NCBI GenBank assembly: GCA_028689025.1
Contig: JAQTXA010000020.1
Coordinates: forward strand, 1-52,064
Length of the DNA: 52,064 nucleotides
Reading direction: 5' to 3'
DNA from: Aliarcobacter sp.
Lineage (GTDB): Bacteria > Campylobacterota > Campylobacteria > Campylobacterales > Arcobacteraceae
Under the pieces are notes generated by a model. It was not told the DNA's origin. It made no database searches and was given only the letters and a program-made list of their open reading frames with translations. Numbering within the stretch: the stretch's first letter is position 1; the number at the start of each line of letters is the position of its first letter. Made by a program: the position numbers and the translations under genes. Of the stretch, positions 7,666-16,313 are shown one piece after another.

Positions 7666-8445
7666 ATGAAAAAATTCTTAAAAATAGGATTGTTTGTAAT
7701 TGCAACATCTATTTTTTTTACTGCTTGTGCAACTAAACCAGTTGAAAAAACTGTTGAAAAACCAAAAACAAAAACTACTATTAATGATGTTTTAAATGAT
7801 TCATTTGTCTATGATTCAAATCAAAAACTATATAGAACAAAATCTCCAATAATTAAAACAGAAGAGAGTAATGCTTTATTCTCAAAATTTGCAAATTTTT
7901 GTTCAGAAAAAAAAGGTAAATTAGTTTATACAACCTATTATATTAATAAACATTACTCTAATTTATATTCTAAAAATATTGCAAATGTTTGTGAAATAGA
8001 TAATGAGCCTTATTTTATAATACATCGAGCAAATGAAAATTCTAACATTTATTATTCTGTAAGTATGGATGCCGTAGCAAAAAGAATTTATTTAAATAAA
8101 AAACAACCCGTATTTGAAAAACCAATTATGGCAAGTACAGAACAATCTATACAAGAAAGAAAAGAGATTCAAAAAAGAGAAATTGCAAGAGAGCAAAAAA
8201 CTAAAGTCTTATTAGGTAAAAAAGATCAAAGAACTATGACTTTTTTTAATTCGTGGAGATATTCAGGAAGCGAAGCATCATGTTCTAAAAAATGTACTGA
8301 CATAAACCAAAGAACTACTGGTTTTAGAACACTTAAAGATGCTCTTAGTAATAACTGGCAACTTGTTTCTAAAGGTGATGACATAGAAGAAGCAATAGAT
8401 GACAATTGTACATGTTCAGGTTCATCTGTTTTAGTAAAAAAATAA
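7666..8445 (+). CDS. Orphan lipoprotein of unknown function
   Basis: The protein has 259 residues. The signal peptide ends in a lipobox, FTAC, with Cys21 as the predicted lipidated residue, followed by a Lys/Pro/Thr-rich linker. The central part has LFSKFANFCSEKKGKLVYTT. The C-terminal third carries four Cys (SCSKKCTD and NCTCSG) and may form disulfides in the periplasm. The ATG is preceded by AAGGAAG. It stands alone between divergent tsdA and a convergent gene, with a hairpin after its stop. I do not recognise the family; only the lipoprotein call is firm. Confidence 0.8.
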   Translation: MKKFLKIGLFVIATSIFFTACATKPVEKTVEKPKTKTTINDVLNDSFVYDSNQKLYRTKSPIIKTEESNALFSKFANFCSEKKGKLVYTTYYINKHYSNLYSKNIANVCEIDNEPYFIIHRANENSNIYYSVSMDAVAKRIYLNKKQPVFEKPIMASTEQSIQERKEIQKREIAREQKTKVLLGKKDQRTMTFFNSWRYSGSEASCSKKCTDINQRTTGFRTLKDALSNNWQLVSKGDDIEEAIDDNCTCSGSSVLVKK

Positions 8446-8451
8446 CTCTTT

Positions 8452-8485
8452 ATTAAGCAATCAAATATTTCGTTGATTGCTTAAT
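8452..8485 (+). terminator. Bidirectional hairpin between convergent genes
   Basis: A perfect 13-bp stem, ATTAAGCAATCAA (8452-8464) with its complement at 8473-8485, and an 8-base loop lies between the lipoprotein gene and the convergent small gene. There is no long T-tract, so terminator function is inferred from stem quality and position. Confidence 0.6.
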
Positions 8486-8515
8486 CTTCACAAAAAATTA
8501 ATATTCACTATTTTT

Positions 8516-8839
8516 TTATCTTTTAATTAGAACAACACAATTATTACATACATTTATATACTCTCTTTCATCTGTAGTACATACAACACAAGGGTTTTTA
8601 CTAATAATATCTCTCTTGATTTTACTATCATCACAAAACTTATTAGCAACATATGTTACATTTAATGAAGGGTCTGTACATAATCTATCTAAAACTCTTT
8701 TTGGTACTGAAAAATTCTTAGCTACACTTCTTCTTACAGAAATATGCATTGATTCAGCTAATTGTTTTAAGATATTTTCATCTTTTGTCATTTTGGCTAA
8801 AATTATTTGTTCTTGTTCAATCATATTTGTTAAATACAT
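8516..8839 (-). CDS. Small LRV/HEAT-like repeat protein with four-cysteine C-terminus
   Basis: The protein has 107 residues. Residues 22-70 contain two or more helical repeats with the pattern (V)LxxLxxDPSxxVxxxVAxNxxVP (SVRRSVAKNFSVPKRVL, LCTDPSLNVTYVANKF), resembling leucine-rich repeat variant (LRV) or HEAT-type units. The C-terminus has Cys84-x2-Cys87-x10-Cys98-x2-Cys101, suitable for a zinc or iron-sulfur site. LRV proteins with a cysteine-bound cluster are known from nitrogen-fixing bacteria, but there the cysteines are N-terminal, so the relation is loose. Good ribosome-binding site (GGAGAG). It is monocistronic. Function unknown. Confidence 0.7.
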   Translation of the reverse strand: MYLTNMIEQEQIILAKMTKDENILKQLAESMHISVRRSVAKNFSVPKRVLDRLCTDPSLNVTYVANKFCDDSKIKRDIISKNPCVVCTTDEREYINVCNNCVVLIKR

Positions 8840-9174
8840 ATTTATCTCTCCTGATAATATTTATAGAATAATACAAAAAAAAAGATTACATTTCAATTAC
8901 AAGAAAAATAAATAATTTTTTTATGTGAATATTTTATTATCATTTACTTTAAAAATAACTAGTAATTCTAAGTAATTTAGCATATCTAAATATAAAAAAA
9001 AGAAATATACTAATATGATAAAAATAATTATCAATTTTAAATAATGTATTTTAAAATTATTGTATAGCTGTAGGGATTTTTGTTTCATAAATTTCCTTTT
9101 GGGTTTATTTATGAAACTATAAAATAAAAGTTTGATTTTTATGTGGTAAAAAAAGTTCTTAAAAATTTACCACT
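8840..9174. other. 335-base intergenic region
   Basis: Very AT-rich, without a convincing gene. It should hold the promoter of the small LRV-like gene (minus strand) and the 3' end of the unrecognised minus-strand gene beginning at 10302. A nine-A run lies at 8875-8883. The one structured element is the 36-base inverted repeat at 9082-9117. Confidence 0.7.
9082..9117. repeat. Lone 36-nt element with 11-bp terminal inverted repeats
   Basis: GTTTCATAAAT (9082-9092) and ATTTATGAAAC (9107-9117) are perfect inverted repeats around a 14-base centre. The total length of 36 and the GTTTC...GAAAC ends are like a CRISPR repeat, but only one copy is present and no cas gene is in the window. Alternatives are an operator or a transcript-end hairpin for the gene at 9175-10302. 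Confidence 0.6.
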
Positions 9175-10302
9175 TTAACTGTTTTTAACACCAGTTATAA
9201 GTTCTTTATATCCTAACTCATCAATAAAATATTTCATTTTATCTCTAATTTTTCGTAACATATCTTCTTTATAGGGAACATCATTTTCAACTTCTAAAGC
9301 TACAAAAATATCTTTATCAGTTTTTTCTTGAGTTTTTTCATATTTCCAATAATCATAAATATAAAACCAATCAGCATAAACTGAAGCTTTTGGCTTTTTT
9401 GGATTTTTTTTATTGTCACTTTTTTCTAAAGTTTCTCCTAATAATTCTAATGGTGTTTTGATAATAGAATTATCTTTGTCATATTCATCTTTTATTTTTG
9501 AGATATATGCTATTAGTTCTTCTTTTGGTAGTGCAAAGTTAATATCTAAATTTACTTGCCTTTCTTTTTTTAAGGGAATTATATTTCTTTTAAAATATGG
9601 TTTAATTTCTTTATAGTGTTTATACTGTCCTGTAATAACTAAAAAAGGTGGAGTATTTATTTCATTCAAATCATCAAAACACTCAATATATGCATTTTTT
9701 AAAGGTGTTAGCCATGTTGTTGAATTTAATTTAAAACCATCATAAATATCATCTTCAATTGGTTGTCTAATTATTTCAAATTTGCCGAGATAATCATTTT
9801 CATGATATTCTTGCATTGATTGTTCATATTCTTCAAGTGTATAATCATCTTCATGAATATCTATTGGATTACAATAACCTCTACCACCATTCAACTCTAT
9901 AATAAGAGAATCAATACTATCTTCTAAAAAATATTTTTGATTATCATTTAAAAATGGTAGATTTTCCAAAAATTTCAATTCTTCAATTTCTTCATTATTT
10001 ATACCAATATCAAGATACTTTCCTTTTATTTCATCTTCAATATTTGATTTAGATTCTATTATTTCAACTAATTCTTTATCTTTATTCTCCAAAAGACTAA
10101 TATTATAATCAAAATTCAAGTTTTTAAAATAATTTAATTTCATATTTAACACATAAATATTATTTATAGTATTTTTTATTTTTTTTATATATTCACTATC
10201 TCTAACCATCATTTCATAGGCAATACAATTAGTTAATTCATAATCCTGAAACTCTTCAATCACTTTATAAATTAAATCATCTCTTTGTGGCAAATTATCC
10301 AT
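9175..10302 (-). CDS. Protein of unknown function, third gene of sirtuin operon
   Basis: The protein has 375 residues from the ATG at 10302, which overlaps the preceding stop as TGATG with GGA 6 bases upstream; a TTG one codon earlier is less likely. It is soluble, rich in Asp, Glu, Lys and Ile, with no signal peptide, membrane segment or motif I recognise. A central conserved-looking block reads NSTTWLTPLKNAYIECFDDL and PPFLVITGQYKHYKEIKPYF. A C-terminal block reads SVYADWFYIYDYWKYEK. It is co-transcribed with the TIGR02757-family and sirtuin genes upstream. No function can be assigned. Confidence 0.75.
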   Translation of the reverse strand: MDNLPQRDDLIYKVIEEFQDYELTNCIAYEMMVRDSEYIKKIKNTINNIYVLNMKLNYFKNLNFDYNISLLENKDKELVEIIESKSNIEDEIKGKYLDIGINNEEIEELKFLENLPFLNDNQKYFLEDSIDSLIIELNGGRGYCNPIDIHEDDYTLEEYEQSMQEYHENDYLGKFEIIRQPIEDDIYDGFKLNSTTWLTPLKNAYIECFDDLNEINTPPFLVITGQYKHYKEIKPYFKRNIIPLKKERQVNLDINFALPKEELIAYISKIKDEYDKDNSIIKTPLELLGETLEKSDNKKNPKKPKASVYADWFYIYDYWKYEKTQEKTDKDIFVALEVENDVPYKEDMLRKIRDKMKYFIDELGYKELITGVKNS

Positions 10303-11084
10303 CAAAATTCCATTTTCTCTTGCCCAATCCTATAAAGCGAAAAATCATATTTTATAGGGTCAAACTCATCAAACTCTTTTAGCTTATTTGTAATCATCAA
10401 TGCTGATTTTAAATCATAACTTTGTCTATCTAAAAGTCCTAGTTTTTGTGATACTTTAAAAGTGTGAGTATCAAGTGGAAGTATTAAATCTTTTTTATTT
10501 ATGCCACTCCAAAGTCCTAAATCTAGATTATCATCACGAACCATCCAACGCAAAAACATATTCCATCTTTTATATGGAGCATTTCCTAACTCTTTTATAA
10601 GTCCTTGTTTATCCCTTTTAAATGGGCTTGAGATTAAAAATGTAAAACCTTGTGATTTATGATTTGCTGTGTTGTGGATTTTTTGAATTAGGGCATCAAT
10701 TCCCTCTAAAATATTGTTCTCTTTTTTGTAGGCATTTACAAATATTGAGTTTAAACTATCTTCATTTTTTAGTCGTTTAAAGGTTTTAAATACTGTTTTT
10801 ATATCTTGGGCATTTTGAAATCTATAATAGTGATTATTTAGTTCTTTTTCTATTATTTCATCACTTTTTTCAAGAAGTGAAAAATCCAAACTATCTAAAA
10901 ACTTCACTATTAATTTTGCATTTCCATAGGCAAATAAAGCACATAAAAGGATAATAAACTCATCATCATATCTGCTTGCAACCATTAAAGGATCGGGTTT
11001 GTCGTAGTTTAGTTCGGTGTTATTATTTCTTTGAGATACTTCCTTGTCCAAAAGCTCTTTTATCTTTTTATCTTCTGTTGTCAT
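10302..11084 (-). CDS. TIGR02757 / DUF2400 family protein
   Basis: The protein has 260 residues. Family-typical segments are visible: DPLMVASRYDDEFIILLCALFAYGNAKLI near the start, RWNMFLRWMVRDDNLDLGLW (about 170-190) and LILPLDTHTFKVSQKLGLL (about 200-220). The tail reads PIKYDFSLYRIGQ. The family is widespread in Bacteroidota and Campylobacterota and has no established function that I know of; the helical ...LPLDTHT... part looks reminiscent of HhH base-excision glycosylases (weak inference). The ATG overlaps the sirtuin stop (ATGA), so translation is coupled. Confidence 0.85.
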   Translation of the reverse strand: MTTEDKKIKELLDKEVSQRNNNTELNYDKPDPLMVASRYDDEFIILLCALFAYGNAKLIVKFLDSLDFSLLEKSDEIIEKELNNHYYRFQNAQDIKTVFKTFKRLKNEDSLNSIFVNAYKKENNILEGIDALIQKIHNTANHKSQGFTFLISSPFKRDKQGLIKELGNAPYKRWNMFLRWMVRDDNLDLGLWSGINKKDLILPLDTHTFKVSQKLGLLDRQSYDLKSALMITNKLKEFDEFDPIKYDFSLYRIGQEKMEF

Positions 11085-11791
11085 AATTTCCTATTTTTAA
11101 TAAAATTTTCTATATCTTGCTCTATTTTTTCATAGGCTATATCTGCATTTTCATAATAAATTTTTGTAAAACACTCATCATAAATAGCATCACTTGGTTC
11201 TAGATTATTCAAAATCGAATAATCAGCATATTGGGTTAAAAAACTCACATCAATCACTCGCCCACTTGTTCCTATTACCACCAATAAACCACAATCTTTT
11301 AGAATCTTATGCATAGTTTCATATTTGGGAGCAAGCTCACCAAAAAAGACTATATTTGGTCTCATTTTAGAATTGCACTTTTTACAAGTTGAGTTTGTTT
11401 CATTTTGAAGTGAATATGAAATATCAACAATTTCCTCACACTTCATACATCGAAGCTCTTTTAAAAATCCATGTAAATGCAAAACATCTTTACAATTTGC
11501 TTTTTCAAGTAAATCGTCTATATTTTGGGTGATAACTTCCACCTTTTGTGGATATTTATCTTTTAGTTTTGCTATCATTTTATGGGCATTATTTGGAAAC
11601 TTATCTTTTATATCTTCTCGCCTTAGATTATAAAAGTTTACTGTTGCTTCATAATTCCAATCCAAACATCCGACACTGCAAATCTCTTTTACATTGTGTC
11701 TTTCCCAAAGACCATTTTCATCCCTAAAAGTAGAAATCCCGCTACTTGCACTTAGCCCTGCTCCACTTAATATTACAATTTTTTCATCCAT
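11081..11791 (-). CDS. cobB: SIR2-family NAD-dependent protein deacylase (CobB type)
   Basis: The protein has 236 residues. The NAD-binding GAGLSASSGISTFR motif (10-23), TQNID (88-92), catalytic His107 in HLHG, and a zinc ribbon with CMKC (115-118) and CKKC (136-139) are all present. PNIVFFGE and VVIGTSGRV complete the Rossmann fold. It should remove acyl groups from lysines using NAD. Length and domain content are those of a stand-alone CobB, without the partner domains of anti-phage SIR2 proteins. It is the first gene of a three-gene coupled operon. Confidence 0.93.
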   Translation of the reverse strand: MDEKIVILSGAGLSASSGISTFRDENGLWERHNVKEICSVGCLDWNYEATVNFYNLRREDIKDKFPNNAHKMIAKLKDKYPQKVEVITQNIDDLLEKANCKDVLHLHGFLKELRCMKCEEIVDISYSLQNETNSTCKKCNSKMRPNIVFFGELAPKYETMHKILKDCGLLVVIGTSGRVIDVSFLTQYADYSILNNLEPSDAIYDECFTKIYYENADIAYEKIEQDIENFIKNRKL

Positions 11792-11866
11792 TGCTTTATT
11801 ACCTAAATCTTATCTATATTTTTTTTGATTATAATACCATTTCAAAAATTTATATGGATTAAAATT

Positions 11867-12688
11867 ATGCAAAATATATTAATAACGGGTTGTTCTTCGG
11901 GAATTGGACTACAAACTGCCCTTACATTAAAAGAAAACAATTATAAAGTTTACGCAAGTGCTAAAAAACAAAAAGATGTTGAAATGTTAAAAGATTTAGG
12001 TTTTGAGACTTTCAAAATTGATGTGAGAAATAAAGATGAAATAAGTTTTGCACTAAATAAAATCTTAGAAAATGATTTAAAACTTGATGCTGTTTTTAAT
12101 AATGCTGGATATGGACAACCAGGAGCTGTGGAAGATTTGAGTGTTGAAGTTTTAAAAAAACAGTTTAACACAAACTTTTTTGGGCTTCATGAGGTAACCA
12201 TTCAAGCCATGAAAATATTTAGAACTCAAGGTTTTGGAAAAATCATCCAACATAGTTCAGTTTTGGGAATCATCTCTTTAAAATATAGAGGTGCATATAA
12301 TGCTAGTAAATATGCAATTGAAGGAATCGCGGATACCTTAAGACAAGAAGTTATGGGAAGTAATATTTTTATTAGTACAATAAATACAGGTCCAGTTACA
12401 TCAAAATTTAGAGAAAATGCTCTTAAAAAATTCAACAAAAACATCACAATTGAGGGAAGTTTTTTTGAAGAGACTTACAAAAAAGAGTTGAAAGCAAGAC
12501 TTGAAACAACTGAAGATAAAGCACCTTTTAATCTTCCAGCTTCAAGTGTAGCTGAAGTAGTTTTAAAAATAATGCAAACAAAAAAACCAAAACCTAGATA
12601 TTATGTGACAATGGCTACTCATATTTTAGGATTTTTAAAAAGAGTTCTAAGTACATCGTTAATGGATAAATTGCTAAATAAGATTTAA
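11867..12688 (+). CDS. Short-chain dehydrogenase/reductase
   Basis: The protein has 273 residues from the ATG at 11867, which has GGAT 8 bases upstream and begins directly with the Rossmann strand; the open frame further upstream lacks these signs. Motifs: GCSSGIG cofactor loop (TGxxxGxG type), NNAG, catalytic Ser in HSSVLG, YNASK (YxxxK), and PVTSKF after the active site. This is a classical SDR oxidoreductase. The substrate cannot be read from sequence. It stands alone and its end overlaps the convergent lipoprotein gene by 4 bases. Confidence 0.9.
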   Translation: MQNILITGCSSGIGLQTALTLKENNYKVYASAKKQKDVEMLKDLGFETFKIDVRNKDEISFALNKILENDLKLDAVFNNAGYGQPGAVEDLSVEVLKKQFNTNFFGLHEVTIQAMKIFRTQGFGKIIQHSSVLGIISLKYRGAYNASKYAIEGIADTLRQEVMGSNIFISTINTGPVTSKFRENALKKFNKNITIEGSFFEETYKKELKARLETTEDKAPFNLPASSVAEVVLKIMQTKKPKPRYYVTMATHILGFLKRVLSTSLMDKLLNKI

Positions 12689-13332
12689 GACTTTTTCATC
12701 TGTAGAATCAATCTAGCAATTGTTTGTCTAACAGCTAAATAAGTGGCTTTTTCTAAAGCCTCTCTTGAACTTATAACTTCACCTTCTGTGTAAATAAACT
12801 CTTTTGTATAAAGCTCATTTACTTGAACATCTTCATAAACTACATCACCAAATTTATTTAATATTCTAATTTCTATAAAGATTTTAATTTGACCTTTTGG
12901 TGAAAACATTAAAGTCTCAAAAGTATATTTTGGAACATATAAATGAATCACAAAATCACTTCCAAAGGGTACAAATTTATCTTTATACAAAGAATCATTT
13001 GTCATTTGAGCTTTGAACTCGTTTTTTATTAACTCTTCTAGTGAAAAATTATTCAAAGCATAAGCTCTTTGTAAAGCAAAAGCTTCATTGTTTGAAAGTT
13101 CAGGTCGAAATGAAGTTCCAACTCCAATTCCCACATTACTAGAAATCGGGCCACCAATTCCTAATCCTACACTTACAGGACTAGGAACAGTTCTTGGAGT
13201 ATTTGCGATTAATACTTCATCATATAAAGAGATAGAGTTTATTTTTTCATTAATGTTAAATTGTTGTTTTGAAGCACAAGAGCAAAAGAAGATTGATATA
13301 AGTATTAAAAAAAAGTTATTGACATTTTTCAT
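12685..13332 (-). CDS. Lipoprotein of unknown function
   Basis: The protein has 215 residues. An N-terminal hydrophobic segment ends in FCSC-AS, with Cys19 the predicted lipidation site. A Gly/Val-rich stretch (SVGLGIGG and GVGTSF) follows, then a mixed alpha/beta domain (HLYVPKYTFETLMF, VYEDVQVNELY, EALEKATYLAVRQTIARLI). The start ATG overlaps the stop of the ABC permease gene, so it is the last gene of the operon starting at 16853. The family is not recognised; small outer-membrane lipoproteins of this shape are common in Campylobacterota. Confidence 0.82.
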   Translation of the reverse strand: MKNVNNFFLILISIFFCSCASKQQFNINEKINSISLYDEVLIANTPRTVPSPVSVGLGIGGPISSNVGIGVGTSFRPELSNNEAFALQRAYALNNFSLEELIKNEFKAQMTNDSLYKDKFVPFGSDFVIHLYVPKYTFETLMFSPKGQIKIFIEIRILNKFGDVVYEDVQVNELYTKEFIYTEGEVISSREALEKATYLAVRQTIARLILQMKKS

Positions 13333-14126
13333 GCCAAAATCTCTTTTGAATTTGCAAGACTTTGCAGATAATCACTAATTTGTATTAAAGAAAAAGTAAT
13401 TAGAAATATTAAAAAACCTGGGAAAAAACTAACCCACCAAGCAATATCAATAACAGCTTTCCCATCACTTAAAAGACTTCCCCATGACATTTGAGGTGGA
13501 TTTATTCCAAGTCCTAAAAACGAAAGTCCTGATTCTGCCAAAATTGAACCACCTACTCCAAAAGTAAATGAGATTAAAAATATTGGCGCTAGAAGTGGAG
13601 CAAAATATTTAAAAATGATTTTAAAAGTAGAAACATTCGCAACTTTTAAAATCTTAATAAAAGGTTTATTTCCAATGGCAAAACTCTCACTTCTAATCAT
13701 TCTAGCCATTCCCATCCAACCAGTAATTGAAATTACAATAATTAAAATTACAGCTGAAGCTTGAATATATGAAACCAAAGCTAAAAGCAGGAAAAAAGTA
13801 GGAAATGTTAAAAATAAATCAATAGTAATCGTAATTGACTTATCAATATTACCTTTAAAATACCCTGCATTTATTCCAATAAAAAGTCCAACAATAGAAG
13901 AGATAGAAGCTGCTAAAAATCCAATAATCAAAGAAGTTTGACCACCATTTAAAACCCTCGCTAATACATCACGACCAAGTCTATCTGTTCCAAATAGATG
14001 TTCAAATGAAGGAGCTTGTAAAATTCTTGAAGGGTCTAAAGTATATGGAGAAACTGTATATAAAAAAGGCAATAAAAAAATTGCTAAAATAACTGCTATT
14101 AATAAATATAAAGCTACTTTGAACAT
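13329..14126 (-). CDS. DppC/OppC-type ABC transporter permease
   Basis: The protein has 265 residues with about six membrane segments. Typical motifs are FGTDRLGRDVLARVLNG near the N-terminus and the cytoplasmic EAA-like loop around MARMIRSESFAIG. ESGLSFLGLGINPPQMSWG, diagnostic of the DppC/OppC/NikC inner-membrane subunit, is also present. It would form a channel with a DppB-type partner and ATPases, but none of these is nearby; it lies between rsmD and a lipoprotein gene. The substrate (peptide, nickel or other) cannot be told. Confidence 0.9.
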   Translation of the reverse strand: MFKVALYLLIAVILAIFLLPFLYTVSPYTLDPSRILQAPSFEHLFGTDRLGRDVLARVLNGGQTSLIIGFLAASISSIVGLFIGINAGYFKGNIDKSITITIDLFLTFPTFFLLLALVSYIQASAVILIIVISITGWMGMARMIRSESFAIGNKPFIKILKVANVSTFKIIFKYFAPLLAPIFLISFTFGVGGSILAESGLSFLGLGINPPQMSWGSLLSDGKAVIDIAWWVSFFPGFLIFLITFSLIQISDYLQSLANSKEILA

Positions 14127-14137
14127 ATTTTTTACTT

Positions 14138-14734
14138 CTACTCTTGTGTATAAAAATAGTAAGAAAGAGAACTTTTACCAAATTGTTTAGTTTTATTTAG
14201 TGAAAAATTACCTAAAATTTCAGGCATTTCTAAAGCTGAAACGTGCTCAACTATAATCATATAAATATTATCGACATCTATATTTTTAATCATAGCGAAT
14301 GATTTTTCATAAATATCATCCATTCCATCTCTATAATCAAATGGAGGATCCACATATAAAACTATCTCATCCTTTGAATTTCTTAAAAAATCAATAAATA
14401 AAGGAGTTTGTACAAAAGTATTTCCTTGCACAGTTTGACATTTTTCCATATCAACAGCTTTACAATTTTTTAGTAAAATCTGATATGAATTTCTATCAAG
14501 TTCAACAAAATATGCTCTTTTTGCACCTCGACTAATTGCTTCTAATCCAATTGAACCACTTCCTGCAAAGGATTCTATAAAAATTTTGTCAATTATATCA
14601 AACTGTAAAACATTAAACAAAGACTCTTTTAGTCTAGCTTTTGAACTTCTTGTTACATCTAAAGATGGAAGTTCTAAGATTTTCCCTTTGTATTTACCTG
14701 CAATTATCTTTGTTGTTGGTTTTTCAGTTTTCAA
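14138..14734 (-). CDS. rsmD: 16S rRNA (guanine966-N2)-methyltransferase RsmD
   Basis: The protein has 198 residues. GKYKGKILELP at the N-terminus, VTRSSKARLKESLFNVL (SAM and substrate region), ESFAGSGSIGLEAISRGA (SAM-binding motif I) and LYVDPPFDY (the DPPF/Y catalytic motif of N-methyltransferases) identify RsmD. The start is TTG with AAAGGTG 6 bases upstream. It is 24 bases downstream of rny in the same operon. Confidence 0.93.
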   Translation of the reverse strand: MKTEKPTTKIIAGKYKGKILELPSLDVTRSSKARLKESLFNVLQFDIIDKIFIESFAGSGSIGLEAISRGAKRAYFVELDRNSYQILLKNCKAVDMEKCQTVQGNTFVQTPLFIDFLRNSKDEIVLYVDPPFDYRDGMDDIYEKSFAMIKNIDVDNIYMIIVEHVSALEMPEILGNFSLNKTKQFGKSSLSYYFYTQE

Positions 14735-14758
14735 ATTTGCACCTTTATTAAGATTTGT

Positions 14759-16303
14759 TTATCTAGCGTAACTTTCAGCTCTTACTTCTCTGATAACATT
14801 AACTTTAATTTCACCAGGATATTGAACTTTTTGTTCAATCTCTTTTGCAATTTCAGTAGCTAATAATACAGCTTCATCATCATTTACAAGCTCAGCTTTT
14901 ACTATTACTCTTACTTCTCTACCTGCATTAATAGCATATGCATTAATGACACCTAATTTACTTGTAGAGATATTTTCAACCTCTTCAACTCTTTTTAGGA
15001 AACTCTCTAATACTTCTCTTCTAGCACCTGGTCTGGCTGCACTTAAAGCATCAGCAGCACATACAGAAGCTGATTCTACATTTATTGGTTCTTCATGTCC
15101 ATGGTGGGCATAAATTGCATTTATAACTGTATCACATTCATCATATCTTTTGCAAATATCTGCACCTAAATGTACATGAGAACCTGGCATTTCATGAGTT
15201 AAAGCTTTTCCAATATCATGTAAAAGTCCAGCTCGTCTAGCTAAGATTGCATCTCCACCCATTTGAGCTGCTAATAATCCAGATAAATGAGCAACTTCTA
15301 AAGTATGAGCTAAGGCATTTTGACCGTAAGAAGCTCTATATCTTAATCTTCCAACAAGTTTTACAAGCTCAGGATGCATAGTTTTAATTCCCAATTCTAA
15401 AACAACATCTTCACCCTCTTTTTGGATGTTTTTATCAAATTCTGATTTAACTTTTTTATAAATCTCTTCAATTCTAGCTGGTTGAATTCTTCCATCTTCA
15501 AGAAGTTCTTGAATAGTTTTAGTAGCAACCGCACGTCTATAAAGATTAAAAGATGAAATAGTAATTGTATTTGGCGTATCATCAATAATAATATCAACAC
15601 CCAATAACATTTCAAGAGCTTTAATATTTCGCCCCTCTTTTCCAATTATTTTACCTTTTGTCTCTTCATCATTAATTGGCACATTATTAATAAGTCTTTC
15701 AGCCGCAAATTCACCAGCATATCTTGTAACTGCATGAGAAAGCATATTATTGATTTCATTTTTAGAGTTTTGTTCTGCAATTTTATATTTTTTTCTAAAA
15801 ATTGAAGAAATCTCTGCCCTTGAATCCTCTTTAACTTTTTTAAGCATTAACTCTTTTGCTTCAATTAAAGTCAAACCTGAAGCATTTTCAAGTATTTTTA
15901 TAGCTTCTAAAGTTTTCTCTTCATAAGTTTTTTTCTGTTGTTCTATTCCATCTTTTAAAGTTGTAATTTTTCTATTTTTTTCAACTATCTCATCTTTTTC
16001 TTGTTTGATGATTCTTAACTCTGATTCTAGATGGTCGTTTAACTCTCGCTCTTTTTTCTCTATTTTAGAAAGCATAATGTCATACTCTCTTCTTGCGTGT
16101 TTAAACTCTCTGTCACATTCAAACTTCGCTTTTAATTGAGCATCTTTTAAAGCTACTTCAGCTTCATGCTCAATCACTTTTGCTTTTGCTTTTGCTTGTT
16201 CAATAAAAACTTGAAATTTAGCTTTATCTAACTTTTTTACAATAAATATGCTCATTGCAGAACTTATTACTGCTACAACCGCACTTACTATTATGTATTC
16301 CAT
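14759..16303 (-). CDS. rny: Ribonuclease Y
   Basis: The protein has 514 residues from the ATG at 16303, which sits 8 bases after AAGG; a TTG two codons earlier is too close to that site. In order: an N-terminal membrane anchor (about 1-22), a long charged coiled coil (to about 195), a KH RNA-binding domain with GRNIKALEMLLGVDIIIDD, and an HD domain with RRAGLLHDIGKALTHE and HHGHEEP. It initiates mRNA decay at the membrane. It follows the 5-formyl-THF cyclo-ligase gene closely. Confidence 0.95.
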   Translation of the reverse strand: MEYIIVSAVVAVISSAMSIFIVKKLDKAKFQVFIEQAKAKAKVIEHEAEVALKDAQLKAKFECDREFKHARREYDIMLSKIEKKERELNDHLESELRIIKQEKDEIVEKNRKITTLKDGIEQQKKTYEEKTLEAIKILENASGLTLIEAKELMLKKVKEDSRAEISSIFRKKYKIAEQNSKNEINNMLSHAVTRYAGEFAAERLINNVPINDEETKGKIIGKEGRNIKALEMLLGVDIIIDDTPNTITISSFNLYRRAVATKTIQELLEDGRIQPARIEEIYKKVKSEFDKNIQKEGEDVVLELGIKTMHPELVKLVGRLRYRASYGQNALAHTLEVAHLSGLLAAQMGGDAILARRAGLLHDIGKALTHEMPGSHVHLGADICKRYDECDTVINAIYAHHGHEEPINVESASVCAADALSAARPGARREVLESFLKRVEEVENISTSKLGVINAYAINAGREVRVIVKAELVNDDEAVLLATEIAKEIEQKVQYPGEIKVNVIREVRAESYAR

Positions 16304-16313
16304 ATTCAAAACC

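Noticed and set aside
8875..8883. A9 tract as a phase-variation switch for the small LRV-like gene
   Set aside because: It lies in a generally A-rich intergenic region 36 bases before the start, and is not clearly within promoter spacing; evidence is too weak.
11081..11791. Anti-phage SIR2 defence gene
   Set aside because: The protein is a compact zinc-ribbon CobB without the accessory domains or partner genes of Thoeris-, DSR- or pAgo-linked SIR2 proteins.
11825..11866. N-terminal extension of the SDR from 11825
   Set aside because: The ATG at 11867 starts directly at the Rossmann strand and has a spaced GGAT; the extension has no such site.
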